DNA of 32,592 nt from Ignavibacteria bacterium RIFOXYC2_FULL_35_21. Lineage in GTDB: Bacteria; Bacteroidota; Ignavibacteria; Kapaibacteriales; UBA2268. Made by a program: the position numbers and the translations under genes. Position 1 is the stretch's first letter. Every line of letters starts with the position of its first letter. Below, piece by piece: positions 15,313 to 21,858 of this stretch. The notes under the pieces are model-generated. The model was not told where the DNA came from. It saw only the letters and a program-made list of their open reading frames with translations, and did not search any database. The stretch covers positions 1 through 32,592 of the forward strand of contig MHAY01000068.1 in NCBI GenBank assembly GCA_001804705.1, read 5' to 3'.

Positions 15313-17841
15313 ATGGAAAAGCAACCCAAAGAGAAAAATAGTATTAAGCCTTTTAACGCTGTCAATACCGAAATAAAGGATATTGATGAGCGAGATTACC
15401 TTGAAATAGCTAATGAAATTCTTGCAGAAAATAATTATTCACAGGTAATTCGTAAAACTCTTAACATACTAAGCGGTTATAATGTTGCCGATAAAATTTA
15501 TTTTATTATCGGAGACGGAAATCAATCCAACACAAGGATAGAGTATGGTTATAACTGTGATAAAAATGATATAATTAATTTCAAATCGTTATTAATTAAA
15601 GACTGCAAAATTATTCCAGACTCTTTACTTTTTGAATCGTTAAAGTCGGGAAAAATTATTTCTGATGTATTTCCTTTCAAAAATGTTCCAATCGGAAATA
15701 ATAATTATATAGTTTCAAATAATATTCAATGGGTTGTAGTAAATCCTATCTCTTATCAAAAAGTTGTGATTGGATTATTATATGCAGAAAGTGAATCTCA
15801 AGAATCTTTCTCAAAAAACTTTGTCGAATTAATCAGGCTTCTATCAAATTCAATTGGAATAGCAATTAATAAAGCAATCAATCTAAAGACAATAAAAAAA
15901 TCATTGGAGCAGGAGCGAATATCACGTCAGGCTCAGGAGAATTATTTCGAACTCAAGAATGAATTATTATCTAATATATCTTTAGAATTAAACACGAGAC
16001 TAAATGGCATTATCGGTATCACGGAATCTTTAATGAAAGGAAATATCGGCCAACTGCCGGGAGATGTCGAGTATAATTTATCATTAATATCTTCAGCCGG
16101 AAAACAACTTTCATTTATTGCAAATGATATTCTTGATTTTTCAGTACTCGATACAAACGAAATTGTTGTTAGAAAAAAGCCGGTTGATTTGGGAAAAATA
16201 TCGCATTACGTTGCAGGCTTATCCAAAATTTTGATAGGCGAGAAAAAAATTAAATTTAAAAATACAATCGATAAAAATCTACCTTTTGTTTTTGGTGATG
16301 AAAATAAACTCCAGTTTGTTTTATATGATTTGGTCAGTAATGCAGTCAAATACACACAATCAGGTGAAATTTCAACTTCTGCAATAGTTGATAACGGGAT
16401 GGTTATTGTGTCTGTTACTGATACGGGTATAGGTATTCCGTCAGAAAATTTAGATACACTTTTTAAAAATATATCCGATATTAAAGAGGCGGTAAAGAAA
16501 GAAGGCCTGACCGGTTTCAGTCTGGCTATTGATAAATATTTAGTTGAATTGCACAAAGGGAAAATCTGGGCTGAATCCGAAGAAAACAAAGGCAGTCGTT
16601 TTTCTTTCTCAATACCGGTTTTTAACGAGGAGTTATTTAATAAAAAGTACCAGGACCTAAAACCGTTTGAAACACCACTCGACACAAGTTCGGAATCAGA
16701 GGAAATTGATACTAAAATAATTCAACAGGGTATTAAGATTTTGGTTGTCGATGACGAACCGATAATGGCTCAACTAATAAAAAATTATTTCAATCTTTAT
16801 AATTACAATATCGTAGTCTGCCATGATGGATTGACCGCACTACAAACCATAATTAATAATCCTGATTTTGACCTGATAGTCCTCGACGTTATGATGCCTA
16901 AGATGAGCGGCCTTGATGTTGCACGTCAGATTAGACAAAATTATTCTTTATTTGAATTGCCGATACTAATACTAACTGCAAGAAACCAAATTGCCGACCT
17001 TGTTGAAGGTTTTGAGGCTGGGGCGAATGATTATTTATTGAAACCATTTGACCCTAATGAACTGATTGCAAGAGGCAAGACCCTAATAAAACTTAGACGG
17101 TTGACCAAAGTAAATTTAATTTTGCAGCAAGCAATCGAGCTTAAAAATCAGTTCATAAACATGACGGTACATGATTTAAAAAATCCTTTAAATGTTATTC
17201 AGGGTATATCTGTTATGCTTAAAGATTTGCCAATAACAGATACTACAGAAGCTGAAATGATTGACTTGATTCACGAATCATCAACTTTAATGTCAAATTT
17301 AATCAATGAATTACTTGAAAATGCAAGCCTCGAAAGCGGTAAAATCACTATTGACAGAAAGATTATTGATTTAAATGAAGTCGCTGAGGATATTATCACA
17401 GGTAATCAAACACGTGCAGATAACAAAAAGCAAAAACTTATTCTCAAGGCCGGTCCAAAGGATAAATGCCATATTAATGCTGATAATATTAGGATTTATG
17501 AAATCCTGGATAACCTTGTTAATAATGCTATTAAATATTCACCCAAAGGAAAAAATATTCAAATATCAATTAGTCATGTTAAAGAAAAGAAAATTCGTTT
17601 TGTCAGATGTGAAGTGAAAGATGAAGGGCCCGGACTGACACAAGAAGATATGAAAAGACTTTTTGGTAAATTCCAGCGATTATCTGCTCAGCCTACCGGA
17701 GGTGAATCCTCTACCGGACTTGGATTATCGATTGTTAAGCAATTGGTTGAACTGCATGACGGTAGAATCTGGGCTGAAAGCGAATATGGTAAGGGTACGT
17801 CATTCATTGTTGAGTTTCCCGCTAAAGAAAAAGAAACATAG
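15313..17841 (+). CDS. Hybrid sensor histidine kinase, GAF-(degenerate HK)-REC-HK
   Basis: The 842-aa protein has no membrane segment and is probably cytoplasmic. About 30-190 is a GAF-like sensor with short amphipathic strands such as VVVNPISYQKVVIGLLYAES. The first kinase module begins near 205. Its H-box reads NISLELNTRLNGIIG, with Leu224 where the phospho-accepting His belongs, followed by an ATPase domain with N-box DLVSNAVKYT and DTGIGIP but a poor G2 box (GLTGFSLAI). A receiver domain spans about 474-595: acidic Asp480/481, phospho-acceptor Asp525 in LDVMMP, Thr555, Lys577. The second kinase module is complete: His620 in TVHDLKNPL, N-box DNLVNNAIKYS, DEGPGL, and STGLGLSIVKQLVELH. I infer that the second module is the active kinase and that the first may be a pseudokinase that senses or regulates. 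No output regulator gene is adjacent. Confidence 0.92.
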   Translation: MEKQPKEKNSIKPFNAVNTEIKDIDERDYLEIANEILAENNYSQVIRKTLNILSGYNVADKIYFIIGDGNQSNTRIEYGYNCDKNDIINFKSLLIKDCKIIPDSLLFESLKSGKIISDVFPFKNVPIGNNNYIVSNNIQWVVVNPISYQKVVIGLLYAESESQESFSKNFVELIRLLSNSIGIAINKAINLKTIKKSLEQERISRQAQENYFELKNELLSNISLELNTRLNGIIGITESLMKGNIGQLPGDVEYNLSLISSAGKQLSFIANDILDFSVLDTNEIVVRKKPVDLGKISHYVAGLSKILIGEKKIKFKNTIDKNLPFVFGDENKLQFVLYDLVSNAVKYTQSGEISTSAIVDNGMVIVSVTDTGIGIPSENLDTLFKNISDIKEAVKKEGLTGFSLAIDKYLVELHKGKIWAESEENKGSRFSFSIPVFNEELFNKKYQDLKPFETPLDTSSESEEIDTKIIQQGIKILVVDDEPIMAQLIKNYFNLYNYNIVVCHDGLTALQTIINNPDFDLIVLDVMMPKMSGLDVARQIRQNYSLFELPILILTARNQIADLVEGFEAGANDYLLKPFDPNELIARGKTLIKLRRLTKVNLILQQAIELKNQFINMTVHDLKNPLNVIQGISVMLKDLPITDTTEAEMIDLIHESSTLMSNLINELLENASLESGKITIDRKIIDLNEVAEDIITGNQTRADNKKQKLILKAGPKDKCHINADNIRIYEILDNLVNNAIKYSPKGKNIQISISHVKEKKIRFVRCEVKDEGPGLTQEDMKRLFGKFQRLSAQPTGGESSTGLGLSIVKQLVELHDGRIWAESEYGKGTSFIVEFPAKEKET

Positions 17842-17861
17842 GTAATCCCTAATTTTTTAAA

Positions 17862-18020
17862 AATTGTAGGGGCAGAAAAATTTCTGCCCTTAATAACAGA
17901 GCATTGTTTTGCCCATTTCCGGTTTAAATTGCAGGGGCAGAAAAATTTCTGCCCTAAATAACAGAGCATTGTTTTGCCCATTTCCGGTTTAAATTGTAGT
18001 GGCAGAAAAATTTCTGCCCT
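17862..18020. repeat. 65-bp tandem repeat, about 2.4 copies
   Basis: The unit begins GGCAGAAAAATTTCTGCCCT at 17871, 17936 and 18001, exactly 65 bp apart. It contains one perfect palindrome (GGGCAGAAA/TTTCTGCCC) and a decayed second one (ACAGAGCATTGTTTTG). The copies differ at only a few positions, so the duplication looks recent. It lies between the hybrid kinase and the GYD-domain gene, with no gene inside. Confidence 0.92.
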
Positions 18021-18042
18021 AAACATCTCAGATGTGTCTCTA
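18020..18042. repeat. Palindrome, GTCTCTAC half-frame
   Basis: ACATCT-C-AGATGT (18023-18035) is followed by GTCTCTACATCTTTT. The right half of the GTAGAGAC...GTCTCTAC frame is present and the left outer frame is missing, as if truncated where it meets the 65-bp repeat. Confidence 0.65.
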
Positions 18043-18069
18043 CATCTTTTATTTATTAATTATTTTTAT

Positions 18070-18077
18070 TATCTTTG
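18070..18077 (+). promoter_or_regulatory. Candidate Bacteroidota-type -7 box before the GYD gene
   Basis: TATCTTTG matches TAnnTTTG, 31 bases before the chosen start and 19 before the Shine-Dalgarno site. No clear -33 TTTG box is found at the expected spacing. Confidence 0.3.
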
Positions 18078-18107
18078 AATTGTGTTTTGCAATCTAAGGA
18101 GATGACT

Positions 18108-18404
18108 ATGAAAACTTTTATATTAATGACAAAACTTGCTCCCGAAGTTACTAAAAGAATGAAGGAACGTGGAAAGATTGGCAGGGAATGGCTCGAGCAT
18201 GTTAAGGAAAAATGTCCAAATGTGAAATTTCTCGCTCATTATGCATTACTCGGCCAGTTTGACTTTCTCGACATTTACGAAGCACCCGATGATGAAACTG
18301 CTGCTAAGGTATCATTAATCAGCAGGGAATTTGGAGCGACAGAAGCCCAGAGCCTTACGGCTTTACCTTACAAACAATTTCTTGAGTTGATTGAGGAATT
18401 GTAA
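18108..18404 (+). CDS. GYD domain-containing protein
   Basis: The start at 18108 was chosen because AAGGAG lies six bases upstream; earlier in-frame starts would place the Shine-Dalgarno site inside the gene. The resulting 98-aa protein begins MKTFILMTKLAPE and matches the GYD family: LLGQFDFLDIYEAPDDETA is the characteristic central strand, and the end is ...TEAQSLTALPYKQFLELIEEL. These are small ferredoxin-like alpha-beta proteins, thought to form dimers or trimers; their function is not established. It follows the hybrid kinase after a repeat-filled spacer and converges on an ICMT-like gene. Confidence 0.85.
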   Translation: MKTFILMTKLAPEVTKRMKERGKIGREWLEHVKEKCPNVKFLAHYALLGQFDFLDIYEAPDDETAAKVSLISREFGATEAQSLTALPYKQFLELIEEL

Positions 18405-18416
18405 AATAATAATATT

Positions 18417-18439
18417 GGGATAGAACATTGTTCTGTCCC
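18417..18439. terminator. Palindrome between convergent genes, likely bidirectional terminator
   Basis: GGGATAGAACA pairs with TGTTCTGTCCC around a single T, with one G-T wobble. It lies 12 bases after the GYD gene and reaches the last base of the ICMT-like gene's stop codon. It is followed by CTACA on the plus strand, the right frame of the GTAGGGG palindromes. No long T-run follows, so termination is inferred from its position. Confidence 0.5.
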
Positions 18440-18987
18440 TACATAATATATGGAATAAACATCTTACTTCGTGTCATATATTCTCTATATGATTGACCAA
18501 AGTACACGATACATTCTTTTTCGTCAAACTTAGCTGTAATGAATAGAAGCACTGATGAAATTATTGAAACAATCAGTAATTCAATATTTACATTCTTAAA
18601 AAATAATCCCCATGTTAGAAATATTAGTGAACCATAAATCGGATGCCGAATATATTTATAAATACACTTATCAACAATCTTTGTTGTTTTTTCAATTTTA
18701 TACAAGACTTTATCAACCCTGCTTTCGTGAGGTTTACCAATTTTAATAAGCAGAATTGTTCCGGGAACAAAAAGCATTAATGAATAACATAAAAGTAACC
18801 AGGATAAAATCTGTTTTAAACTGAATGGATTGTTAAACCAAAATTTATAATTATTTATTGCAAGCCATAATATACATTCCCATGCCAAAAACCTGTAAAA
18901 ACCATGTGCTTTTACATTAAAAAGAATTCGCCTGGAAACAATTACATTAGGTATAGTCAATATTCCAAATACAATAAATTTTTCCAT
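18439..18987 (-). CDS. ICMT/PEMT-like membrane methyltransferase
   Basis: The 182-aa membrane protein has about five hydrophobic segments. Its C-terminal signature, YIRHPIYGSLIFLTWGLFF followed by FDEKECIVYFGQSYREYMTRSKMFIPYIM, is the RHPxY...E..E...FG..Y..Y.....P pattern of the isoprenylcysteine/phospholipid methyltransferase family. Members use SAM to methylate small membrane-associated substrates, and bacterial members are mostly uncharacterised; the substrate is unknown here. There is no Shine-Dalgarno site. It lies downstream of panC on the same strand after 56 bp, with a palindrome between, so co-transcription is uncertain. Confidence 0.8.
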   Translation of the reverse strand: MEKFIVFGILTIPNVIVSRRILFNVKAHGFYRFLAWECILWLAINNYKFWFNNPFSLKQILSWLLLCYSLMLFVPGTILLIKIGKPHESRVDKVLYKIEKTTKIVDKCIYKYIRHPIYGSLIFLTWGLFFKNVNIELLIVSIISSVLLFITAKFDEKECIVYFGQSYREYMTRSKMFIPYIM

Positions 18988-19017
18988 GTTTTCTTATTTT
19001 TTTTGTTATACATAGGG

Positions 19018-19036
19018 GGCAGATTTAGAATCTGCC
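19018..19036. repeat. Framed palindrome between panC and the ICMT-like gene
   Basis: GGCAGATT-TAG-AATCTGCC, with GGG outside on the left and ATTACA on the right: a diverged member of the GGGGCAGA family. It is placed just after the panC stop codon. Confidence 0.75.
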
Positions 19037-19043
19037 ATTACAA

Positions 19044-19931
19044 CTATACAAAATAATGCTTTTTTACCTGAGGGTCTTGTGGTATTGTTACAAGAGCATT
19101 GTCAATTAGCCTCGTTATGCCGTTGAATACAGCAATCATAAGAATAACATGTTCGCCGGGAAGGAACACATCAGGTTCTTCAAGTGTGTCGGCATCAGCA
19201 GCACAAGCATAATCAATTTTAATTTCAGGAATACTTCTGATGGCATTATGAAGAATCGCATTTAATATTTTACGCCTGTTTTCACCCTTTTGAATTGCAA
19301 TTTCGGCTTCATCAAGAGCTTTAAATAGAATAACAGCCTTTGTTCTTTCATCAGGTGATAAATAAACATTCCTGGAACTTAAGGCTAATCCATCTGATTC
19401 CCTAACAGTTGGTGCAACCACAACAGATAAATCAAAAAAGAAATCCCTCACCAATTGCTTAATCACAAGTGTTTGTTGATAATCTTTTTGACCGAAAATA
19501 GCATAATGTGGTTTAGTAATGTTGAATATCTTTGCTACAATTGTAGCTACTCCGTCAAAGTGTCCCTGCCTTGATGCACCCTCAAACTTATCAGTAATAC
19601 CGCTTATACTAATGAGAGTATTATAGCCATCCTGATAAATATCTTCTGTTACAGGATTAAAAAGAAAATCAGTACCTGCTTCTTCTGCAAGCTGGAAATC
19701 TCTTGCAAAATCTCTTGGATATTTTTCAAAATCCTCATTTGGCCCAAATTGAGTGGGATTTACAAAAAGGGTTGTTATAACAATATCCGCAAGCTCCCTT
19801 CCTTTTCTAATCAGGCTTGTGTGTCCCTCATGTAAATATCCCATGGTTGGTATAACGGCAATTTTTTTCCCTTCGTTTCTTAAGGATTCGACGTTTGTCT
19901 GCATTTCATTTGGTTTACTGATTACCCTCAT
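19044..19931 (-). CDS. panC: Pantothenate synthetase
   Basis: PanC joins pantoate and beta-alanine with ATP to make pantothenate, the precursor of CoA. The nucleotidyltransferase motif HEGH is at residues 34-37 within IPTMGYLHEGHTSL, followed by TTLFVNPTQFGPNEDFEKYP. Later blocks are RQGHFDGVATIVAKIFNI, FGQKDYQQ and ALSSRNVYLSP (the KMSKS-like loop). The length of 295 aa is a little above the common 280. The start is supported by GAGGT six bases upstream. No other pan gene is adjacent, so it sits outside a pan operon. Confidence 0.96.
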   Translation of the reverse strand: MRVISKPNEMQTNVESLRNEGKKIAVIPTMGYLHEGHTSLIRKGRELADIVITTLFVNPTQFGPNEDFEKYPRDFARDFQLAEEAGTDFLFNPVTEDIYQDGYNTLISISGITDKFEGASRQGHFDGVATIVAKIFNITKPHYAIFGQKDYQQTLVIKQLVRDFFFDLSVVVAPTVRESDGLALSSRNVYLSPDERTKAVILFKALDEAEIAIQKGENRRKILNAILHNAIRSIPEIKIDYACAADADTLEEPDVFLPGEHVILMIAVFNGITRLIDNALVTIPQDPQVKKHYFV

Positions 19932-19977
19932 CTTACCTCAAAATTTCATATCAATTATTTTTAACGTTTTTTATAAA

Positions 19978-19993
19978 GCAGAAATTTTTCTGC
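19978..19993. repeat. Partly decayed framed palindrome upstream of panC
   Basis: GCAGAAA-TT-TTTCTGC followed by CCCTACA. The right outer frame is intact while the left GGGG is replaced by TAAA, suggesting decay of one arm of the same palindrome family. Confidence 0.7.
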
Positions 19994-20060
19994 CCCTACA
20001 ATTTTTAAAAAATTATTATTTATTAAATCCAATAAATCCTATAATCTTTATATCCTATTC

Positions 20061-20095
20061 AATTTTTCATTATTCATTTTACATTATACATTAAT
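20061..20095 (+). repeat. 7-bp array overlapping the 3' end of yigZ
   Basis: Units AATTTTT, CATTATT, CATTTTA, CATTATA, CATTAAT in register. The minus-strand yigZ stop codon is at 20084-20086, so the last 12 coding bases (part of ...VINV and the stop) are repeat units. Confidence 0.7.
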
Positions 20096-20710
20096 GACGT
20101 TCGCTCCTGCCCTGCCGCGTGTTGATGAAATTATATGTTCAGTGAATAATTCTGTCTTTGTAGTTGGGACATGTGCAACAATCTCAACAGCATCCTGGTA
20201 TTTTTCTTCCATTGACACGGCATTTTCTTTTATTATTTTCTTTATTATATCAAGGTCTTCATAAGTACAAATAATTTTTACAGGGGTTGTAATGTGTATT
20301 TTTTTAGGTTCACACTTTTTCAATACCTCGTCTGCCGCCTGGGAATATGCCCTTGCAAGACCACCGACGCCAAGTTTTTTACCACCGAAATACCGTGTAA
20401 CGACAACTATCACATCGCTCAGTTTGTGTTTATTGATTGAAAATAGAATTGGTTTCCCTGCCGAGCCTGATGGTTCACCATCGTCAACAGCACGAAACTC
20501 GAGGCCGTCTTTCCCTATTTTATAAGCGAAACAATTATGAGTGGCATCATGGTACTGTGATTTTATATTATTTAAAAAATCAATCGCAATGTCCTTTGAA
20601 GAAGCATTATTTGCATGGGCAATAAACCTCGAGCCGAGAATCTTGATTTCGGCAGACTCTCCTTTTTCAATAGTATAATAAATATCAATTTCTTTCGACA
20701 ATGTTTCCAT
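20084..20710 (-). CDS. YigZ/IMPACT family protein (UPF0029)
   Basis: The 208-aa cytoplasmic protein has the UPF0029 domain in the first 130 residues: SRFIAHANNASSKD, SQYHDATHNCFAYKIG, then DDGEPSGSAGKPILFSI and VVTRYFGGKKLGVGGLARAYSQAA, all hallmarks of YigZ. A C-terminal ferredoxin-like domain follows. The biochemical role in bacteria is not settled; eukaryotic IMPACT acts in translation control. The start has a weak AGGG. It is divergent from bshA across only 23 bp, and its last codons lie in a repeat array. Confidence 0.92.
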   Translation of the reverse strand: METLSKEIDIYYTIEKGESAEIKILGSRFIAHANNASSKDIAIDFLNNIKSQYHDATHNCFAYKIGKDGLEFRAVDDGEPSGSAGKPILFSINKHKLSDVIVVVTRYFGGKKLGVGGLARAYSQAADEVLKKCEPKKIHITTPVKIICTYEDLDIIKKIIKENAVSMEEKYQDAVEIVAHVPTTKTELFTEHIISSTRGRAGANVINV

Positions 20711-20733
20711 TATTAAACCCTGATTGAGGAACT

Positions 20734-21858
20734 ATGAAAATCGGAATGGTATGCTATCCAACCTACGGAGGCAGTGGAATTGTCGCTACTGAACTGGGAA
20801 TCGAGCTTGCAAGAACGGGACATGAAGTCCATTTCATCAGCTATGCCCTCCCGACAAGGTTGAACAATTTTCAGGACAATGTTTTTTTTCATGACGTTGA
20901 AATACCTAACTATCCGCTTTTCGAATTTCATTTATATACACTTGCCTTAGTCGGCAAAATCATTGACGTTGTAAAATACGAAAAAATTGATATACTTCAC
21001 GTGCATTACGCAATTCCTCATGCTGTCAGCGGTTACCTCGCAAGGCAAATTTTGCTCAAAGATTATAATTTAAAATTAGTTACAACACTACATGGTACTG
21101 ATATTACCTTAATTGGTTTAGAACCAAGCTTTCATCCGATTATAAAATTTTCACTTGAACATTCGGATAGAATAACTGCAGTTTCAAGTTATCTCCGGGA
21201 AAAAACAATTCAACATTTTAATACAGGCAGGGAGATTGATGTTATTCCAAATTTTGTTGATACATCAATTTATAAAAGACAGGAATACCCCGGCCTGAAA
21301 AAACTGGTAGCGCCGAATGACGAGAAGATTCTGATTCATATTTCAAATTTCAGAACTGTAAAAAGAGTATGTGATGTTGTGAAAATCTTTAATGAAGTGC
21401 TGAAGAAAATTCCGTCTAAGTTATTATTAGTAGGTGACGGGCCCGATAGAATTGCGGCTGAGAATCTTGCTCGCGAGCTCGGAATTCAAAAACACATTAA
21501 ATTTTTAGGTAAACAGACTTCTCTCGTTGAACTTCTTTCGATTTCTCACGTCTTTATACTACCCAGCCAGTCCGAAAGTTTTGGCTTGTCTGCTCTTGAA
21601 GCTATGAGCTGTGGCGTCCCTGTTGTCGCATCGAATATTGGAGGAATTCCGGAAGTTGTTGGCCATAATGAGACTGGTTTCGTTGCCGAACTCGGTGATG
21701 TAAGCAGAATGGCAAGATATACTATCGAACTACTTGAAAAGCCAAAGAAATGGGAAAGCTTTTCTATTAATGCAAGAAAGCGTGCTATTGAGTTATTTGA
21801 TATAAAATTAATCGTGCCAAAATATGAAAATATATATAGGGAATTGTTTGAGCCTTAA
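20734..21858 (+). CDS. bshA: N-acetyl-alpha-D-glucosaminyl L-malate synthase (bacillithiol pathway)
   Basis: BshA is a GT4 glycosyltransferase that transfers GlcNAc from UDP-GlcNAc to L-malate, the first step of bacillithiol synthesis. The start [20 protein letters not shown] is the hallmark of BshA. Also present are [12 protein letters not shown] at 89-100, [11 protein letters not shown] at 118-128, and the GT4 E-x7-E motif as Glu281 and Glu289 in [16 protein letters not shown]. The length of 374 aa is normal. TGAGGA lies close to the ATG. The partner genes bshB and bshC are not in this window. It is divergent from yigZ (23 bp), so its promoter probably lies inside yigZ. At the other end it shares the 4-bp palindrome TTAA with the M14 carboxypeptidase gene as overlapping stop codons. 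Confidence 0.93.
   Translation: MKIGMVCYPTYGGSGIVATELGIELARTGHEVHFISYALPTRLNNFQDNVFFHDVEIPNYPLFEFHLYTLALVGKIIDVVKYEKIDILHVHYAIPHAVSGYLARQILLKDYNLKLVTTLHGTDITLIGLEPSFHPIIKFSLEHSDRITAVSSYLREKTIQHFNTGREIDVIPNFVDTSIYKRQEYPGLKKLVAPNDEKILIHISNFRTVKRVCDVVKIFNEVLKKIPSKLLLVGDGPDRIAAENLARELGIQKHIKFLGKQTSLVELLSISHVFILPSQSESFGLSALEAMSCGVPVVASNIGGIPEVVGHNETGFVAELGDVSRMARYTIELLEKPKKWESFSINARKRAIELFDIKLIVPKYENIYRELFEP

Noticed and set aside
16206-16685. Minus-strand 159-codon frame opposite the hybrid kinase
   Set aside because: Antisense to clear ATPase-domain coding sequence with no domain of its own.
17862-18020. Possible CRISPR array (short repeats at regular 65-bp spacing)
   Set aside because: The spacers between repeats are nearly identical, so this is a tandem duplication; no cas gene is in the window.
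17688-18026. Minus-strand 112-codon frame with repeated peptides
   Set aside because: It is the translation of the 65-bp tandem repeat run into the antisense of the kinase gene; no domain and no start signal.
19753-20094. Plus-strand 113-codon frame over the panC/yigZ spacer
   Set aside because: It is antisense to the panC 5' region and its middle is a translation of the framed palindrome; no independent evidence.
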